DNA of 64,000 nucleotides from Echinometra lucunter (Eukaryota; Echinodermata; Echinoidea; Camarodonta; Echinometridae): contig CM057156.1 in assembly GCA_029962745.1 (NCBI GenBank), positions 24,792,736 through 24,856,735 on the forward strand. The letters run 5' to 3'. Made by a program: the position numbers and the translations under genes. Under the pieces are notes generated by a model that did not search any database, had not been told where the DNA came from, and worked only from the letters and a program-made list of their open reading frames with translations. Positions 1-51,755 of the stretch are shown here, piece after piece. The stretch's first letter is position 1, and every line of letters begins with the position of its first letter.

Positions 1-390
1 TCATTCATTCCTATCTTATTTTGTACTTTCACTGGTTTCCAATTTGTTTTTTGTTTTTTCCTTACACTGCATTTATTCTATTTCGTTTTATTTTATGAAT
101 CTCGTACTATTCTATTCTATTCTGTACTATCCAAATATATTGTTCCATTCTAGCATATTTCATCTGATCTTATCGTATTTATTTCATTTCATCTTATTCG
201 GACAACACAGAAAGTGTCAAGATTGATGAACAGTTGATTCATTAACATCAAATGTTCACGTTTGACTTATTACTTTGTATCATTGCTGATATACCTCCAG
301 TGGGAACATAATCGAAATGAAGATACACGAAACTATTTTCATTCCAATTACATGAACAATAGGATAAGAATCGATTCAACACTCAGAATT

Positions 391-403
391 TATAATAATA
401 ATA

Positions 404-449
<46 letters not shown>

Positions 450-474
450 AATGATAATAATAATGATAATAATA

Positions 475-532
<58 letters not shown>

Positions 533-573
533 TAATAATGATAATAATGATAATAATAATAATGATAATAATA

Positions 574-604
<31 letters not shown>

Positions 605-633
605 TGATAATAATAATGATAATAATGATAATA
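391..633. repeat. Trinucleotide microsatellite (AAT with GAT interruptions)
   Basis: About 240 bp of AAT units interspersed with GAT. It abuts the 3' end of a minus-strand SINE fragment at 634-715, so it is probably the expanded A/T-rich tail of that SINE. Long poly-Ile and poly-Leu reading frames across it are low-complexity artefacts. Confidence 0.85.
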
Positions 634-715
634 ACGTCTTATTTACCCAGGGTAGCCACTTCAGTTTTTCAACTGCTCTCCCAGCGGGCCCTGCATAACA
701 AAATGTTATCATTAC
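634..715 (-). mobile_element. tRNA-derived SINE, 3' fragment, minus strand
   Basis: Read on the minus strand it contains the GCAGGGCCCGC block and the GTGGCTACCCTGG block also found in the SINE copies at 907-1180 and 27488-27755, in the same order. Only the non-tRNA 3' body remains, followed by the AAT-rich tail. Confidence 0.65.
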
Positions 716-906
716 CCTTCTCCATTCTTATATGCCGAGCGCCTGGCTAGAAAGCAGAAGGTCACATTTTTAAAGTCGTTGGTATGACTTTGGTACATGA
801 ATCACGTGTACTGTCCTTACGTTGTGCTACTTCAAATCCTGCTTGATATCAGTACCTCACATTGCATGGATGAATAGAAGTGACTTAGTCACTATTCATC
901 CGGAGT

Positions 907-1180
907 GGGAGCACTGTGGTCGAGTGGTCATGGCTCTTTGCCTCTCAAACGGAGTTCCAGGGTTCGATCCTCGCCCGATGCTTACATCCTGGACAAGATG
1001 TTTTGATCAAATGTGTCCCTCTCGACCCATGTGTATTAAATGGGTACATGGCATTGACTGGGGTAATAATAATTGCAGGGCCCATTGGAAGAGCAGTAGT
1101 TATGATGGTGTGGTTACCTGTGGGGTATGACAAAATTATCTTTTATTATTATTTATTATTATTTATTATTTATTCATTTG
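907..1180 (+). mobile_element. tRNA-derived SINE copy 1
   Basis: The head has tRNA-like Pol III promoter boxes: an A-box-like TGGTCGAGTGGTC near 917 and a B-box GGTTCGATCC near 961. The body contains the family blocks GTGTCCCTCTCGACC and ATTGCAGGGCCC, followed by an ATT-rich tail. The same order occurs at 27488-27755. Confidence 0.75.
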
Positions 1181-1206
1181 GAAACTTTTGCTGTTTTCTG
1201 TTGTAG

Positions 1207-40816
<39,610 letters not shown>

Positions 40817-41770
40817 CCATGATAACAGTTCTCCTTCCATTATAACTATATCGTCAGTATTTTTGTACTGTTTTATATGCATTCCATTCAGTTTTATGAC
40901 TATGTAAATGTGACCAGTCTGCGTGATTTTCTTGTTCTGAAAATGATCGATAAAAAAAAATGTTAGTCGATATAATTATGTAAAGGTGTTCTTTGATGTT
41001 TCTCCAATGTTAGTTGGCGAGTTTTGATCCTTTTATTTTCAAATTAATGTATAATATGACTCTCAATTCTCTGAGAGTATTCATTAAGAAGACATGTGAG
41101 GGAAACCTCTCTTTCTTCCCCATTTCATCTCACAGCTACCATGGCTACACCGCTATGCTCTGCTGTTAAATCATGTAGACCATACGTGTAAAAGCCCCTG
41201 CGCTGCCCCCTCCTTTTCACTGTGATCAAGAAAATTAATGATTTAGTTACTTTTCGTCGTATATTCTTGTATATGATTTTGATATTGCATATTTATTGCC
41301 TGAACACAACTTACCAAAATATTCGATGACATAGGTTTACGTTGCATTTTTAAAATAACATCAGGGGATTTCAGCAATCGGGTGGCATTTATACTTTTCA
41401 AACAGTACTCAACACCTCTTTTACTGGGACTAAACATTGTTCGACACCATGCATTGTATTGCATCAATTTTCTTATGATTTTGTACATGTAGATGTAAAA
41501 AAATTAATGATTTAGAAGTATGCAATTTTTCATGTCTTAATGTTTTTATGAGAGTATATTTAACTTGTAATCACTTTGATATAAACATTTCCGTTTGGAT
41601 GAATCTCTGAGTTATCAGTGGTAATATTTTTATACCAAAAAAAAAAGTTTTTATTTACCCCTTCTCTCTCTTCTTCTTCTCCTTCTTCTTTGCTATTTTT
41701 GTCACTTTCCAGTTGTAATTGTTTTTACATAATGTGAATATCTAATAAAACATATTTGTGGACACAGTGA
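40817..41770 (+). other. 3' UTR of the MAM-EGF-ShKT gene (inferred)
   Basis: A/T-rich sequence from the stop codon to just past the AATAAA at 41744-41749. No reading frame of interest. Confidence 0.7.
41744..41749 (+). promoter_or_regulatory. Poly(A) signal AATAAA of the large gene
   Basis: Canonical hexamer about 930 nt after the stop codon, followed by a GT-rich stretch (TTTGTGGACACAGTG) suited to cleavage. It is the first canonical hexamer I noted downstream of the stop. Confidence 0.65.
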
Positions 41771-43072
41771 TGAGGTCTTACCACGTTTGGTTAATGCAAT
41801 ATGCCTCTATTCTCCCCCTCCCCCCCGCCCCCCCCCCCTCTCTCTTTCTCTCTCTCTCTCTTTAGTATAATTTTCCTTTCATTGATGAATGATTAACATG
41901 GATTAGAATGAATTCTTGTGATTCTTATATATAAGTATACATTTTCTTTTCATCCGCAATAGAAAAGAAAAAAGAAGAAACAGAGTATTTTCTCTTATTT
42001 ATCTAGTAGAACTTTTCTTTCATTCTTTTTTTTTTTTGGGGGGGGGGGGGGCTAACTTGTGGCTCATTGGAAGAAAGTGTCCCTGTCCCGCAAAGCTATA
42101 TCTGCAGCAAGAGGTAGAGACTGGCCATTTGGGAGTTTGGGGAGTTCCCCCCCCCCCTCCTCCCCCGCATTATATTTTTGCTCTATGACTAGTTTATCCG
42201 GTTTATTAGCTCTGAGGGAAGGTAGATAGGTTGAGTGAGCCAGCCACTCGTATCAGGTAAGAATTTTAGTGTAAAAAGTGTAATAACTGCGCATCCATGG
42301 AGAAAGTAAAACCTCAGAACTGAGAACACATGACCAAATCCATTGGCAAAAGGGGAATTGCTTCCATTACCCATTTCTTGAATACTCAAGGACATTAAAA
42401 AAGTACGCGGTTGCCCGATGCATCATATTATGCATGATATGACTGTATGATATTGAAATAAACCTTTAAATGCCTCCTACGTGATGATTCAATATAGACA
42501 CGATGAGAAGGATCATGTTCGCCTAGTCCCACGCTATCAGTTCCATGTATTTTCTTTTCTTCTTCTTCAAGTTTGGCAAGGCCATGAATTATTGGAATGT
42601 GAATCACGAGCGGGAGTCTGCTTGGTGAAATACGTACATGTAGCAACTTCTGATATTTATTTCCGGTTTGTAGCTTGTCCATCTTTATGCTATGTCATGT
42701 TAACCAATTAAGCTCAATCCATAAAGAATGAAATAAGTTTCCTTATTTTCAAGTTAGCAGCCCGGTTTGCCTCCCTATTAATCATTTTCTTAATCTTGTT
42801 CAGGTTGTCTTTTTTATTCCTAAAGTGCATGACGACATGATCACCTTCGAAACATATTGATATAAGGGAATCTGGACAAATTGGCTTGCAAGCACAACTG
42901 TTGTGATATAAACACTGCATGCAAAAAAAAAATGGGGAGGGGAAACAAAAAAAAGGAACAACTGTTAGAAAGGACCTTAGCATTGCTAGGTGGAAAATAT
43001 ACAAAACTATCCTCGGAGCGAAGAAGGATGTGATTGGCCAAAAATAACTCAATACCACTCTAATGGAATGAC

Positions 43073-43472
43073 CATTGGCGTAAATCCCGGGGGGATGGGG
43101 GGATATATCCCCCCCCCCCCCCACTTTTTGGAGAGGGGGGGATGGCGTGTACAAATATCCCCCCCCCCACTTTTTAAGAAAGAAAATATATTTTAATTAA
43201 TCCGTTAGTAAAATCTTTGAATATCTGTCATAAACAACCATCATATTTTAGAATTTCTATTTGAAAATGCGATTGAAAACCAAAAAAGTGGTTATTTTTG
43301 GCTCGCTCGCTTCGCTCGCTCACAAAATAAATATTAAAATGTGTGTAGGGGGGTCTGTGGGGGTCAGTGAGGGTGTGTGCTTATACTTAAGTGTGAGATC
43401 GACAAAAAAAAATCGTCAAAAAAGTCAATCATCCCCCCCCCCCCCACTCCTCAGAGTGGATTTACGCCGGTG
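43073..43472. mobile_element. hAT-type MITE copy A, 8-bp target duplication
   Basis: Perfect 8-bp direct repeats GGAATGAC at 43065-43072 and 43473-43480. Ends are CATTGGCGTAAATCC and the reverse complement of CACCGGCGTAAATCC. Inside are C runs, a GCTCGCTCGCTTCGCTCGCT block and no transposase. It is closely related to the copy at 54089-54563. Confidence 0.9.
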
Positions 43473-44201
43473 GGAATGACTGCGGCGAAACGATATCAAA
43501 ATATGATCAACTTCATGAAAAATTTATATCGATTTGTTTTGTTTCAGCTTTTGAAGAATCGAGGTGAAGACGTTCATTTCCAAGAAAGGTCATGAAAATC
43601 TATGCCTTTTATGCATTATTCATAATTTATACCGTTATGGATGAGTGTAAACAGTAAAGGCATGATATTACCCGTTAGGAATTTGGGTCTTGTCGTCTTG
43701 CACTTTCCGATCATTTTTTTTTTTACTTCTCATAATTATCTACCATGTTTACAAAAGGATGTCTCTCATATTCAGACATAAACTTTGAATGTATACCTGC
43801 ATGTGTTTAGGTAGTCCTATCTTTTGAGTTCACTTTTTTTCGTCGATAAATAACGAAAGATGTCGGACTTCCTTCATACGAAAATACAGTGATACGGTTC
43901 ATTTTATAAGTGTAATTCAGAAGCAATTGATTTGATTTTGTCGTAACAAGTCATTTGTCGATTTAAAGATGCAATAAGAAATCTTTTGACATCCATTTTG
44001 GTAACCGAATATCATACTGCTAGTTAGAGTATGGTTAGTCTTCAAAAAATCCTCTGGGCGGTACTGGCACACCGCCCCCCCCCTCCCCCGTTTCGTACGG
44101 TCTATAGTAGTCATAAAAGCTATACATTTATCGAGAATAAATCATAACGAGCTAACACAAAATGTAAAATGTAACTGATAGTGTTTTCCAATCCATTTAT
44201 G

Positions 44202-44202
<1 letters not shown>

Positions 44203-44244
<42 letters not shown>
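44203..44244. repeat. (CT)n microsatellite
   Basis: About 20 uninterrupted CT units in the intergenic region. Confidence 0.9.
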
Positions 44245-44246
<2 letters not shown>

Positions 44247-45258
44247 AAAAATGAAGCTATTTAGCTGCCAAATTATGGTCTATATAGAGTTTACTTTTTT
44301 ATCATAAAAGAGTGCCAAAGTTTAATTCTCTGCCCCTCCCACTTCACGACGAGCCCTCTCATTCAAACGCCTCTATAGATTTAATTTGGCGAGAACAAGT
44401 AGTGTGATGGCTGTTAGCAGGGGGCTTGTTTGAGTGAAGTGTCATTTTTATTTTTCCCAGTATAATCATGGCAAGTCCTGGATTAGAGTGACACAAATTT
44501 GTGTCAGAAGAAAAGATCTGGATTGGAAGACAGACGGTGAAAGGAAGGTGTGAATTAAAAACTTTAAGGGTCCTGATGCAGAATATAAGAAGTGATTATA
44601 GTTAGGAAGATTTAGAAGGAGAACGACAGGACATGAAAAGGGGGCACGAGAATACTTGCCTGAAGAGAAATTTTGTAACTCGACTTTAGTAAGATACTTA
44701 GTGCTTGAGCAAAGAGAGGATAAAATCATAGAAAGTTAGGGAACGTCAAAGAAACATAAACAAAAATGATTAGACGAAATGAAAGGGCAAAATAATATCA
44801 AAATGGTCAGCAAGCATGGTAAGCGAGAGAGTGTGTACGAGAGGCACACATAAACATAAAGAGGCAAGAAACAAACATAAAAGTTAAGAAAAAGAATTTC
44901 ACTGGGGAAGAAGGGGAAAGGAGAAATTGATATGAAATAGAAAATAGAAGTAGACAGGAAAGGGTAAGGGACTAATGGCTAAAAGGGGGGACATCATCAC
45001 AGATATGGGGATAAGAAGAGACAGAGAAAACAGGGGATGTTAGACAAAATATAGCGAAAAGTATAACAGGCTTTCCTGACTTTGGAAGGGAGAGAGTGAG
45101 AGAAAATCAGAGAAAGTTTTCAACACCCTCGATGCATGGTTCCCAGACTTCCGAGGCCCTGTCAGGCACTCATCAGAAATCAGCCAATCAGCGTTAAGAC
45201 TGCACCCCCTTCCTCTCCAAATTCTCTCTTCCCCCTTTTTTCCCCTTTAACGCCGCGG

Positions 45259-45264
45259 TATAAA
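45259..45264 (+). promoter_or_regulatory. TATA box of the P16-like gene
   Basis: TATAAA in the GC-flanked context CGCGGTATAAAGAGGGG, about 140 bases before the start codon. Transcription would begin near 45290, giving a 5' UTR of roughly 110 bases. Confidence 0.7.
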
Positions 45265-45400
45265 GAGGGGTGAGGTGCCTCGTGGTGGAACAGATGCTGC
45301 AGAAGTTCTTTCCCTGGATACTACTCAACTTTACTACTTTTCATAAAGTATTTAATATTCCTTTTATTAAAATCTAGGAATCATTACTCCAACTATCATC

Positions 45401-45437
45401 ATGAATGCATTTGCTGTCATTCTCGCTGCCTGTCTTG
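45401..45437 (+). CDS. P16-like gene, coding exon 1 (signal peptide)
   Basis: 37 nt from ATG to donor GTAAGT at 45438, encoding MNAFAVILAACL plus one base. The start is chosen because it gives a hydrophobic signal sequence, follows a TATA box at a sensible distance, and joins in frame to exon 2, whose own first in-frame ATG would lose the signal peptide. Confidence 0.85.
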
Positions 45438-48400
45438 GTAAGTACTTGGTTGTACTTTGTCGTTACTGTTTGTTTTTGCGTGTGTGTTGAGGTTTGTTTT
45501 TCCACGATTTTATTTTATTTATTTATTTATTTAGTTGTTTATTCATTATTTATTTATTTATCTGTTTATCTATTTATTTATTCATCTATTTATCTATTCA
45601 TTTATTCATTTATTTATCTATCTATTCATCTATCTTTCTATTTGTTTATTCAATTACTTACTTATTTATTTTGCTATAAGGTATTTATTTTATTCATCCG
45701 TATGATCTTTGATTTTTTTTTAAAAAGTTTGTTTGTTAGTAAATATAAACCCAACTAGAAAATAATCACCGGAGTTGTTTTGAAATCATTTCATATTACT
45801 TTAGTATAACTTTTTTTTTCTAATCTCAGTATTTTGTCATCGTTAGCACACAAGCTGCATAAAATAACATCTAAATTACGTGAAACGATTATGTTGGAAC
45901 AATGTTAGCTTGTATTTTAAATTCTTCCAGGTTGCAATACCTATAATTCGTCCTGTTTGTAAGATCAGACTTTCAGAAATCGTCATTTCCGCGAGTTATT
46001 TTTTGTTAAGCTTGAAAAATATATCAAATTTCTGTTTGAGATTTCAATTGACTAATCTAATGTAGTATGTATCCAGATGTAGTGATGTATAGTGATGTAC
46101 GTTTCAAAAGCATTTGAAAGCTTTGGCAAATAGCTTGCACGTCATTCTGTTTATGTTGGCTATATGTTGTTATTAGTGATATATTTTCTGCAGTTGTTGT
46201 TACAACTCTCTTTTTACTACAAGAGTATATTCGTATCTTCGTATGGAGGTCCATAATAATACATAATCAGGGGCTTCGGAAGCGTGGGGGAGGGGCTGCA
46301 ATTAAAAATGAAAAATAATAATAATATACAAAATAAAAAAAAATATCTAAACACTCATAAAATTGTAAAAACTAAATATTCAAATAAGGCTCGATAAACC
46401 ATTAAGGAAAGGGCTTGAGCGTTCTCTCTTCCCTTGACATCACCTGTTTGTCAAAAAACATAAACAAAAACAAAAACAAAACGTTCCTTGGCCGCTGTCA
46501 TATTGTCAAATGATGCTCTAATTATTTCCATTGTCTTTATCATACGATAATCCATTGATAACTTCAAAGTTATTGATAAGTTTGAAATAAGCTATAATTG
46601 GACCTCTTCTAAATCGAGATTACCGTTGGGGTGGCTTTCAAGTTACAGAGGAGGCATGTTATTAATTTTGGCAGTAATGCACCGGATTCCTGGGCCGACT
46701 CCAAAGATTTCTATTATTGTGCTAGGGATATAGAAGGGCACAAGAATTCTAACTTTGTACCGTGAATCATGTCAGTAATTGAAAAGGAAATTATCCCCCT
46801 ATCAGATTGGCCATCAATTTGACTTTTTAAACTTTCAACAAGTTTGAGAAAGTTAAAGAAAAACTCGAGTCCTGGAAATCAAGGAAAATGACGCGCAAAT
46901 TACATTGCATGTTAAGACTAAGTTAAGCATGTTAAAGATAAAGCTTAGGCCCCTTAATCAAAATTTAATAATCTTGGTGGAGAATAATAAACACTAAATT
47001 ACTGATTAGTGAGCAACTGAAGACTGAGTTAAAGGTGGATCAGCATATTAAATCCTCGTAATATATTTTTACAAATATTATTTCTTTTCCTTGAGTGAAC
47101 TAAAACAATATACCTACTGCATGAAAAAAAAAACATGCAAAAATATTTGAGCTATTGTTTTAGCGAAAATGAAATATTATTACAAGACAGCGAGAATATA
47201 TAGCTTACGTTATCTTGGGTTCTTTAGAGTTATAATAATTTATTGATAGTTTAATTTGATAGATTTATTTCTGTTTTCTAATTTAATGGTAAATTGACCT
47301 CTCTATTCAAAAGCATCACAGGACGTTTGCAGACTGGGGTGTGGCATAGCCTACCATGTACAAGACTGACCCAAATTTTGCGTGAAATACATACAATGAG
47401 CTCCCAAGGAAGGGCTGAATTAGGCAAATTCGGATGACACATCAAGTTCTTTTTTTCAACTCACTCTTGGAAACACCAGTGTGCAGCAGTTGACTCCTTG
47501 TGATGCAATTATAGTACCTCTGAGTCGACGTACATGAAACTGAAACCGATTTAGAACCTTCTCTAATTGCTTCTACCGTTTGATGAGGAATAACATTGTT
47601 CGGAAACTACCCATCATCATTTCGCCGCAATGCGTATAGAATGTGGCTTCTTGGTGACGTTCACGATCCGCACTGGCTATAGTTTATTACAGGGGTGTAG
47701 ATTCGAAGGGGCAAGGTGGGTGCACAACCCCCCCCCCCCTTCCAATCATATGGCTAGAAAATGATTACAAAAAGAAAGGGAGAACGAAAACAAACGATGT
47801 TTATACAACCTCTACCTCCACCCCTACACCCCTCCACCCCCCCCCCCCCCCACCCAGTTGGTTTCCTTCATTCCACATTGACCGGTGACATTATCTTGTG
47901 CCCCTAAGTGGGTAGACCCTTGCTATGCCACCGATTAATCATCATAAGTGTCCTATTCTTGATTATTCGTTCATTGCAACTCTTCTGTCGTCATTCGCTG
48001 ACGCGTTCAGGATGTGTATGGCATCCGTTTTATTTCAGGTCAGAAAAAAAATGTAGGCGTGGCGACCAAACGTTTCAAGACGGTGCACGTAGAAGCAGGA
48101 TGTCCTTCCCCGATGTTATAAGATATCATAGGATGATTTAGGGAAGAAGGGAAAGCGACCTCTCTGTTGAGGGAATTAACATGAAAACCTAGTTTCTTGG
48201 TTGTGAAATCACATTCACTGGAGATTTGCCTTGAATACTGTCTATTAGAAATTCGACCCTTTCCTTCTTTCAGACAATTCTGGATGCGCCCCCGATAAGA
48301 ACTCCATGGCTTCTCTCGCTCCATGAAAACATTTTCGTTCTTTACTTTGGTTAATTTTGTCTGTGTGTAATTTGTAAATCGACAATGGATGCTACTAAAA

Positions 48401-50217
48401 TGTGTTCTATGAAGGCATTATTAAACCGAATGTTGCTAATCTTGGTTCATTAGTGTAAGCATGTACATGATTAGCAATGTAATTGATAAATTATGTTAAT
48501 GCCGTGCCTGGTAATTCGATTGGTGCTTTTTCTGGTCTTAATGGATTCTGGGGAACATCACAACGAGGTTGCGATTACACGGTTGTTATCTCGACAGTAT
48601 TTTGTTCCTCGGAGCGGATAACAGAAATCTTTTCATATTAGTAGAATTAGCACAAAACTATTCGACTAAATGGGTAGTAATCTTCCACAATGAACATTAA
48701 ACCACGTCACAGTCACTACAGTCGAAACATGAATATTAAAATAGGTATTTATATATAATGTTATCATGTGTGTTCTCTACTCTTTTTTTTACAGTTAGCA
48801 TACTAAATCCACACTGATCTCGAATCAGTGGTTACAGGAAATTGTTCTGTTAATATCCTCAGACTACCAACACTAATCAAATCATGCTAATGATGAAGTT
48901 TGCTAATCTTACCGGGATCAGCTAAACTCGGCTTACAGTATCAGGAGAATTTACTTTCGTTTTTCATTCTTTTCATTTTTTGGTTGATACTGGTTCGGCC
49001 CCCACCCCACCCCGAGTCTCCTCAATAGCTGAAATCACGAAACGTCACTCACCCATCACTATTTCGTTGAGAATATTCGGCCCTAACAAATTATTGACAT
49101 GACCCTTTGGTATTGTCAGCTTTGAGTGGCTATTCTAGTCAGTTTATAATTCTCTTTACTGATATAAGCATATTTATATATATTGTTTATACTTGATATA
49201 TAAAACCAAACTTAGTAAAAACCCGACATGTATCCCTGTTAATAGGCGCACAGTGCTGAAACTAGTCTGAAAATAACAAAGTGCAGTTGGAATGTTGGCA
49301 AACTGCAAAACCCCTCTTTTGATCTGTTGACCAGTTTCATTTCAAACTTAAGGACATCTTTTCAAGAGCGTCGACATTTGTCATTCACACCACCTTTATT
49401 TATGTTTGTTGAAATATGATTGATTAAAGTCTACATATTGGTCTGATACCCATCCCCCCCCCCCCCCCCCCCCAAAAAAAAAAAAATTAAAAAAAATTAA
49501 AAAAAAATCTGATGCCCCTGCAATCCCTGCAATCCGCCCTTAATGAATGCGAATGGTGCTCATTGTAAAAAAAAAATTCTTCAGTCATACAGTTCCGATA
49601 TTGCACATGTATACTGATGTATCATTTTCTTCTTTTGTCATTTCTCACTTTCTTATCAAGGGTGTGTGATGGCCCAAGGTGAACCATTCGGGGAATTCCC
49701 TGACTTAGGAGACCAAATGGTCGGTGCTGGCAGTATAGGCCAATCCATCGGCGGCAACTCCGGGGAGGTCAATAGCTTCGACATCTTTGGTGCTGCAGCA
49801 GCTGCCGCAGGAGGCGGTATGGGAGGAGGAGGCATGGGAGGAGGCATGGGAGGAGGCATGGGTAGAGGCATGGGTGGAATGGGTGGCACCGGCGGGATGG
49901 CCCACGTTGGCGGAGCCAACCAGGGATACGGCGGCTATGGAGCTGGCTATGCTGGACAAGGCTACGGTGGTTTCGATGCTGGTACGGGTATGATGAATGG
50001 TAATCCCTTCGCTGATGCACCAGGTTTCGACACCATGCCGTTCGACAACAACCCCCATCTCGTGCGCAATGCCAAAGGAAGAGCGCAGGCTGTTTCGGCA
50101 TCAACCGTTGCCGGGGCCACCATTGCCGTCATCGTCGTCGTCGTCATCTTCGCTGGAATCGCAATTTTCGTCGTCAGGCAAAGGAGAAATTCACGCGTCA
50201 TGATCGCATCCGTCTAG
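45401..50217 (+). CDS. P16-like Gly/Met-rich type I membrane protein (complete, two exons)
   Basis: Join of 45401-45437 and 49661-50217: 594 nt, 197 residues plus stop. Residues 1-17 are a signal peptide (MNAFAVILAACLGCVMA), probably cleaved before QGEP. Residues 18-60 are mildly acidic. Residues about 57-90 are a poly-Ala then GGGM/GGM repeat region, 96-120 are Gly/Tyr-rich, and 126-145 contain acidic DAPGF/DTMPFDN segments. A membrane helix spans about 160-184 and the tail is 13 residues (RQRRNS...). Size and layout match the sea-urchin P16 family of skeletogenic membrane proteins, which act in biomineralising mesenchyme. That assignment rests on composition and topology, not alignment. Low-complexity proteins of other families could look alike. 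Confidence 0.85.
45438..49660 (+). other. 4.2-kb intron of the P16-like gene
   Basis: Contains a TTTA-type repeat at about 45512-45672, C runs near 47729, 47838 and 49457, and A/T-rich sequence. No exon recognised. The reading frames at 45405-45758 and 47908-48324 have no domain and do not fit splice sites. Confidence 0.7.
45512..45672. repeat. (TTTA)n-type degenerate repeat
   Basis: TTTA and TCTA units for about 160 bp, directly after the first exon of the P16-like gene. Reading frames across it are Tyr/Leu/Ile low complexity. Confidence 0.85.
49661..50217 (+). CDS. P16-like gene, coding exon 2
   Basis: 557 nt from acceptor TTATCAAG to TAG at 50215-50217. It encodes the end of the signal peptide, the Gly/Met-rich ectodomain, the membrane helix (IAVIVVVVIFAGIAIFVV core) and the RQRRNSRVMIASV tail. 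Composition is strongly GC-rich compared with its flanks. The minus-strand and alternative-frame readings here are Gly-codon shadows. Confidence 0.93.
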
Positions 50218-50261
50218 ACTTTCATAAACATGCAATGAACATTTCGTACCGTTCATTTCTT

Positions 50262-50267
50262 ATTAAA
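50262..50267 (+). promoter_or_regulatory. Possible poly(A) signal ATTAAA of the P16-like gene
   Basis: ATTAAA 45 bases after the stop; another ATTAAA lies at 50593-50598. No AATAAA was noticed nearby, so either or both may be used. Confidence 0.4.
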
Positions 50268-50694
50268 ATGTATTTCTGATAACAGAAGGAATACTTGCAA
50301 ATGATTTGACAACGAAAGAAGTTTTATACTCACCATAAACACAAACTCTTGTTCACCTTAACTCTTATGCGCTTTTTAATGATATCTGATAATGATAGAC
50401 TATCATAATTGTCCAGTTATTTGTAACTTACAGTGAATCAAATGTATCTGCTCAATTTTGTATTTTTATTTGTTTCAGTTTTTTATTTTTATTTCTTATT
50501 TGTTAGATTTTTAAAATTTAAACAAAAAAAATGTAGTTTTGTATATAAGATGATGACTATTTCTTGAAGGACTTTTCAGTGTGATGTTTGTTATTAAAGA
50601 GAGATTTTTATTTCATTTGCCTTTTAGAAGAAGCATCTGGAATATTGTTTTTGTATGAAGATTTTTTTCGGAGAATGGTGTCTCTGTTTGAATG

Positions 50695-50739
50695 ACAGAA
50701 AACCAACCAAAAAACAGTGTTTGTTGGTTGGTTTTCTGT
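50695..50739. repeat. Near-perfect 45-nt hairpin
   Basis: ACAGAAAACCAACCAA (50695-50710) pairs exactly with 50724-50739. The 13 bases between them are also almost self-complementary with a single-base centre. It lies downstream of the second ATTAAA of the P16-like gene. Confidence 0.85.
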
Positions 50740-50884
50740 GTGTTCTTGTTGCAGTTCGATTGGAGCCTAGAATGGAAACTATGCTGGCGATTAAAATCAT
50801 GAGCATTATTTTTTTTTATATTTATATTAATAATGAGCATTATCATGACCATGATCATAATGATATTGATAACCATGATGATCT

Positions 50885-51262
50885 TCATGATAGTGATGAT
50901 GATGACGATGACGACAACGCTGATGAAAATGACGATAAGGAAGAAAAGGAGGGAAAAGAGTTGGTGGAAGGGGGAAGGGTGAGGAGGCTGGAGACGATAA
51001 GGATGATGTTGAAGAGATAATCATGTTGATGATAGTGACGGTGGTGGTGGTGGTGGTGATGGCGGCGGTATTGTGATGGTGGTAATGGTGGTGGTAATGG
51101 TGGTGGTAATGGTGGTGGTGATGATGGTAATGGTAGTGGTTGAGATGATAAAGATGCTGATGATGATGCTGGTATTGGTGATGGTGATGGTGACGGTGAT
51201 AGTGATGATGATGATAATGATGATGTAGATGATGATGACGATGATGATAACCATGCTAATGA
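50885..51262. repeat. GAT/GGT trinucleotide microsatellite
   Basis: Interrupted GAT units, then GGT, then GAT again, with an unrelated purine-rich insert near 50930-51000. It gives long acidic, Ser-rich or Thr/Ile-rich frames in all phases; none is a gene. Confidence 0.9.
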
Positions 51263-51283
51263 CGATGAAAAGGATGCTAACCT

Positions 51284-51441
51284 AGGCCCCATAACACAAA
51301 GATTTGCAATCAATCGCAAAGTTGTATCAGCCAATCAAAAACATTGTTTCATGCATATCTCGTTCAGAAAGGTGACCCTAGACCAATCAGAATGGTTGTT
51401 TTAAACTTGCAATTAAGGCAAGCATTGTGTTACGGGTCCCA
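51284..51441. mobile_element. Short inverted-repeat MITE, about 158 bp
   Basis: The left end GGCCCCATAACACAAAG and the right end read inward GGGACCCGTAACACAATG are similar, followed by inverted TTGCAAT motifs. No target duplication was identified. Confidence 0.5.
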
Positions 51442-51755
51442 GGATTGTCTACGCAAACCATTTTTTTAAAAGAAAGATTTAGGCGAGGATTTCCAGAAAT
51501 GGACACATAATGCAATGGTTTTAATCAAGACAGATTTAATTGGGCAAGGGGAGTTATGGATCGGTGACGTAGAAACATGCACTCCCCCCCCCCCCCCCCC
51601 CCCTCGGATTGCCACATCATCGTTGTGAATAAAGGAAAATACCAAATAAATAAAGGAAAATAGACTCTGGGGGAAAAAAGACTACATGCACAGGAAAAGA
51701 AATGTTCAGAGAAGATGATTATAGGATACCTCACCCCCGGGACCTCACCGTTTAG

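Larger units (their letters stand above)
1..1206. other. Intron sequence upstream of the first visible exon
   Basis: No coding exon seen. It holds a T-rich start, an ATA/ATG microsatellite (391-633), the reverse 3' end of a tRNA-derived SINE (634-715) and a forward SINE copy (907-1180). Because the exon at 1207 begins inside a MAM domain, this must be intron of the same gene. The two exons expected to encode the first part of that domain are not in these 1.2 kb. Confidence 0.7.
41771..45250. other. Intergenic region between the two plus-strand membrane protein genes
   Basis: Contains C and G homopolymer runs, a hAT-type MITE (43073-43472), a (CT)n tract (44203-44244) and a purine-rich stretch on the + strand from about 44500 to 45110. 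No gene recognised. Confidence 0.65.

Noticed and set aside
262..750. 162-codon frame of mostly Ile and Met, and a Leu/Ser frame opposite
   Set aside because: It is the AAT/GAT microsatellite read as protein, running into a SINE fragment.
47690..47930. Possible hAT-like insertion starting CAGGGGTGTAGATTCG
   Set aside because: The other end is only weakly similar and the flanks do not give a matching duplication.
49656..50104. Several minus-strand and alternative-frame readings over the P16-like exon
   Set aside because: They are shadows of Gly/Met codons; only the plus frame joins to the signal peptide exon and contains the helix.
50885..51334. 149-codon Ser/Pro/Leu frame and other frames nearby
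   Set aside because: Produced by the GAT/GGT microsatellite.
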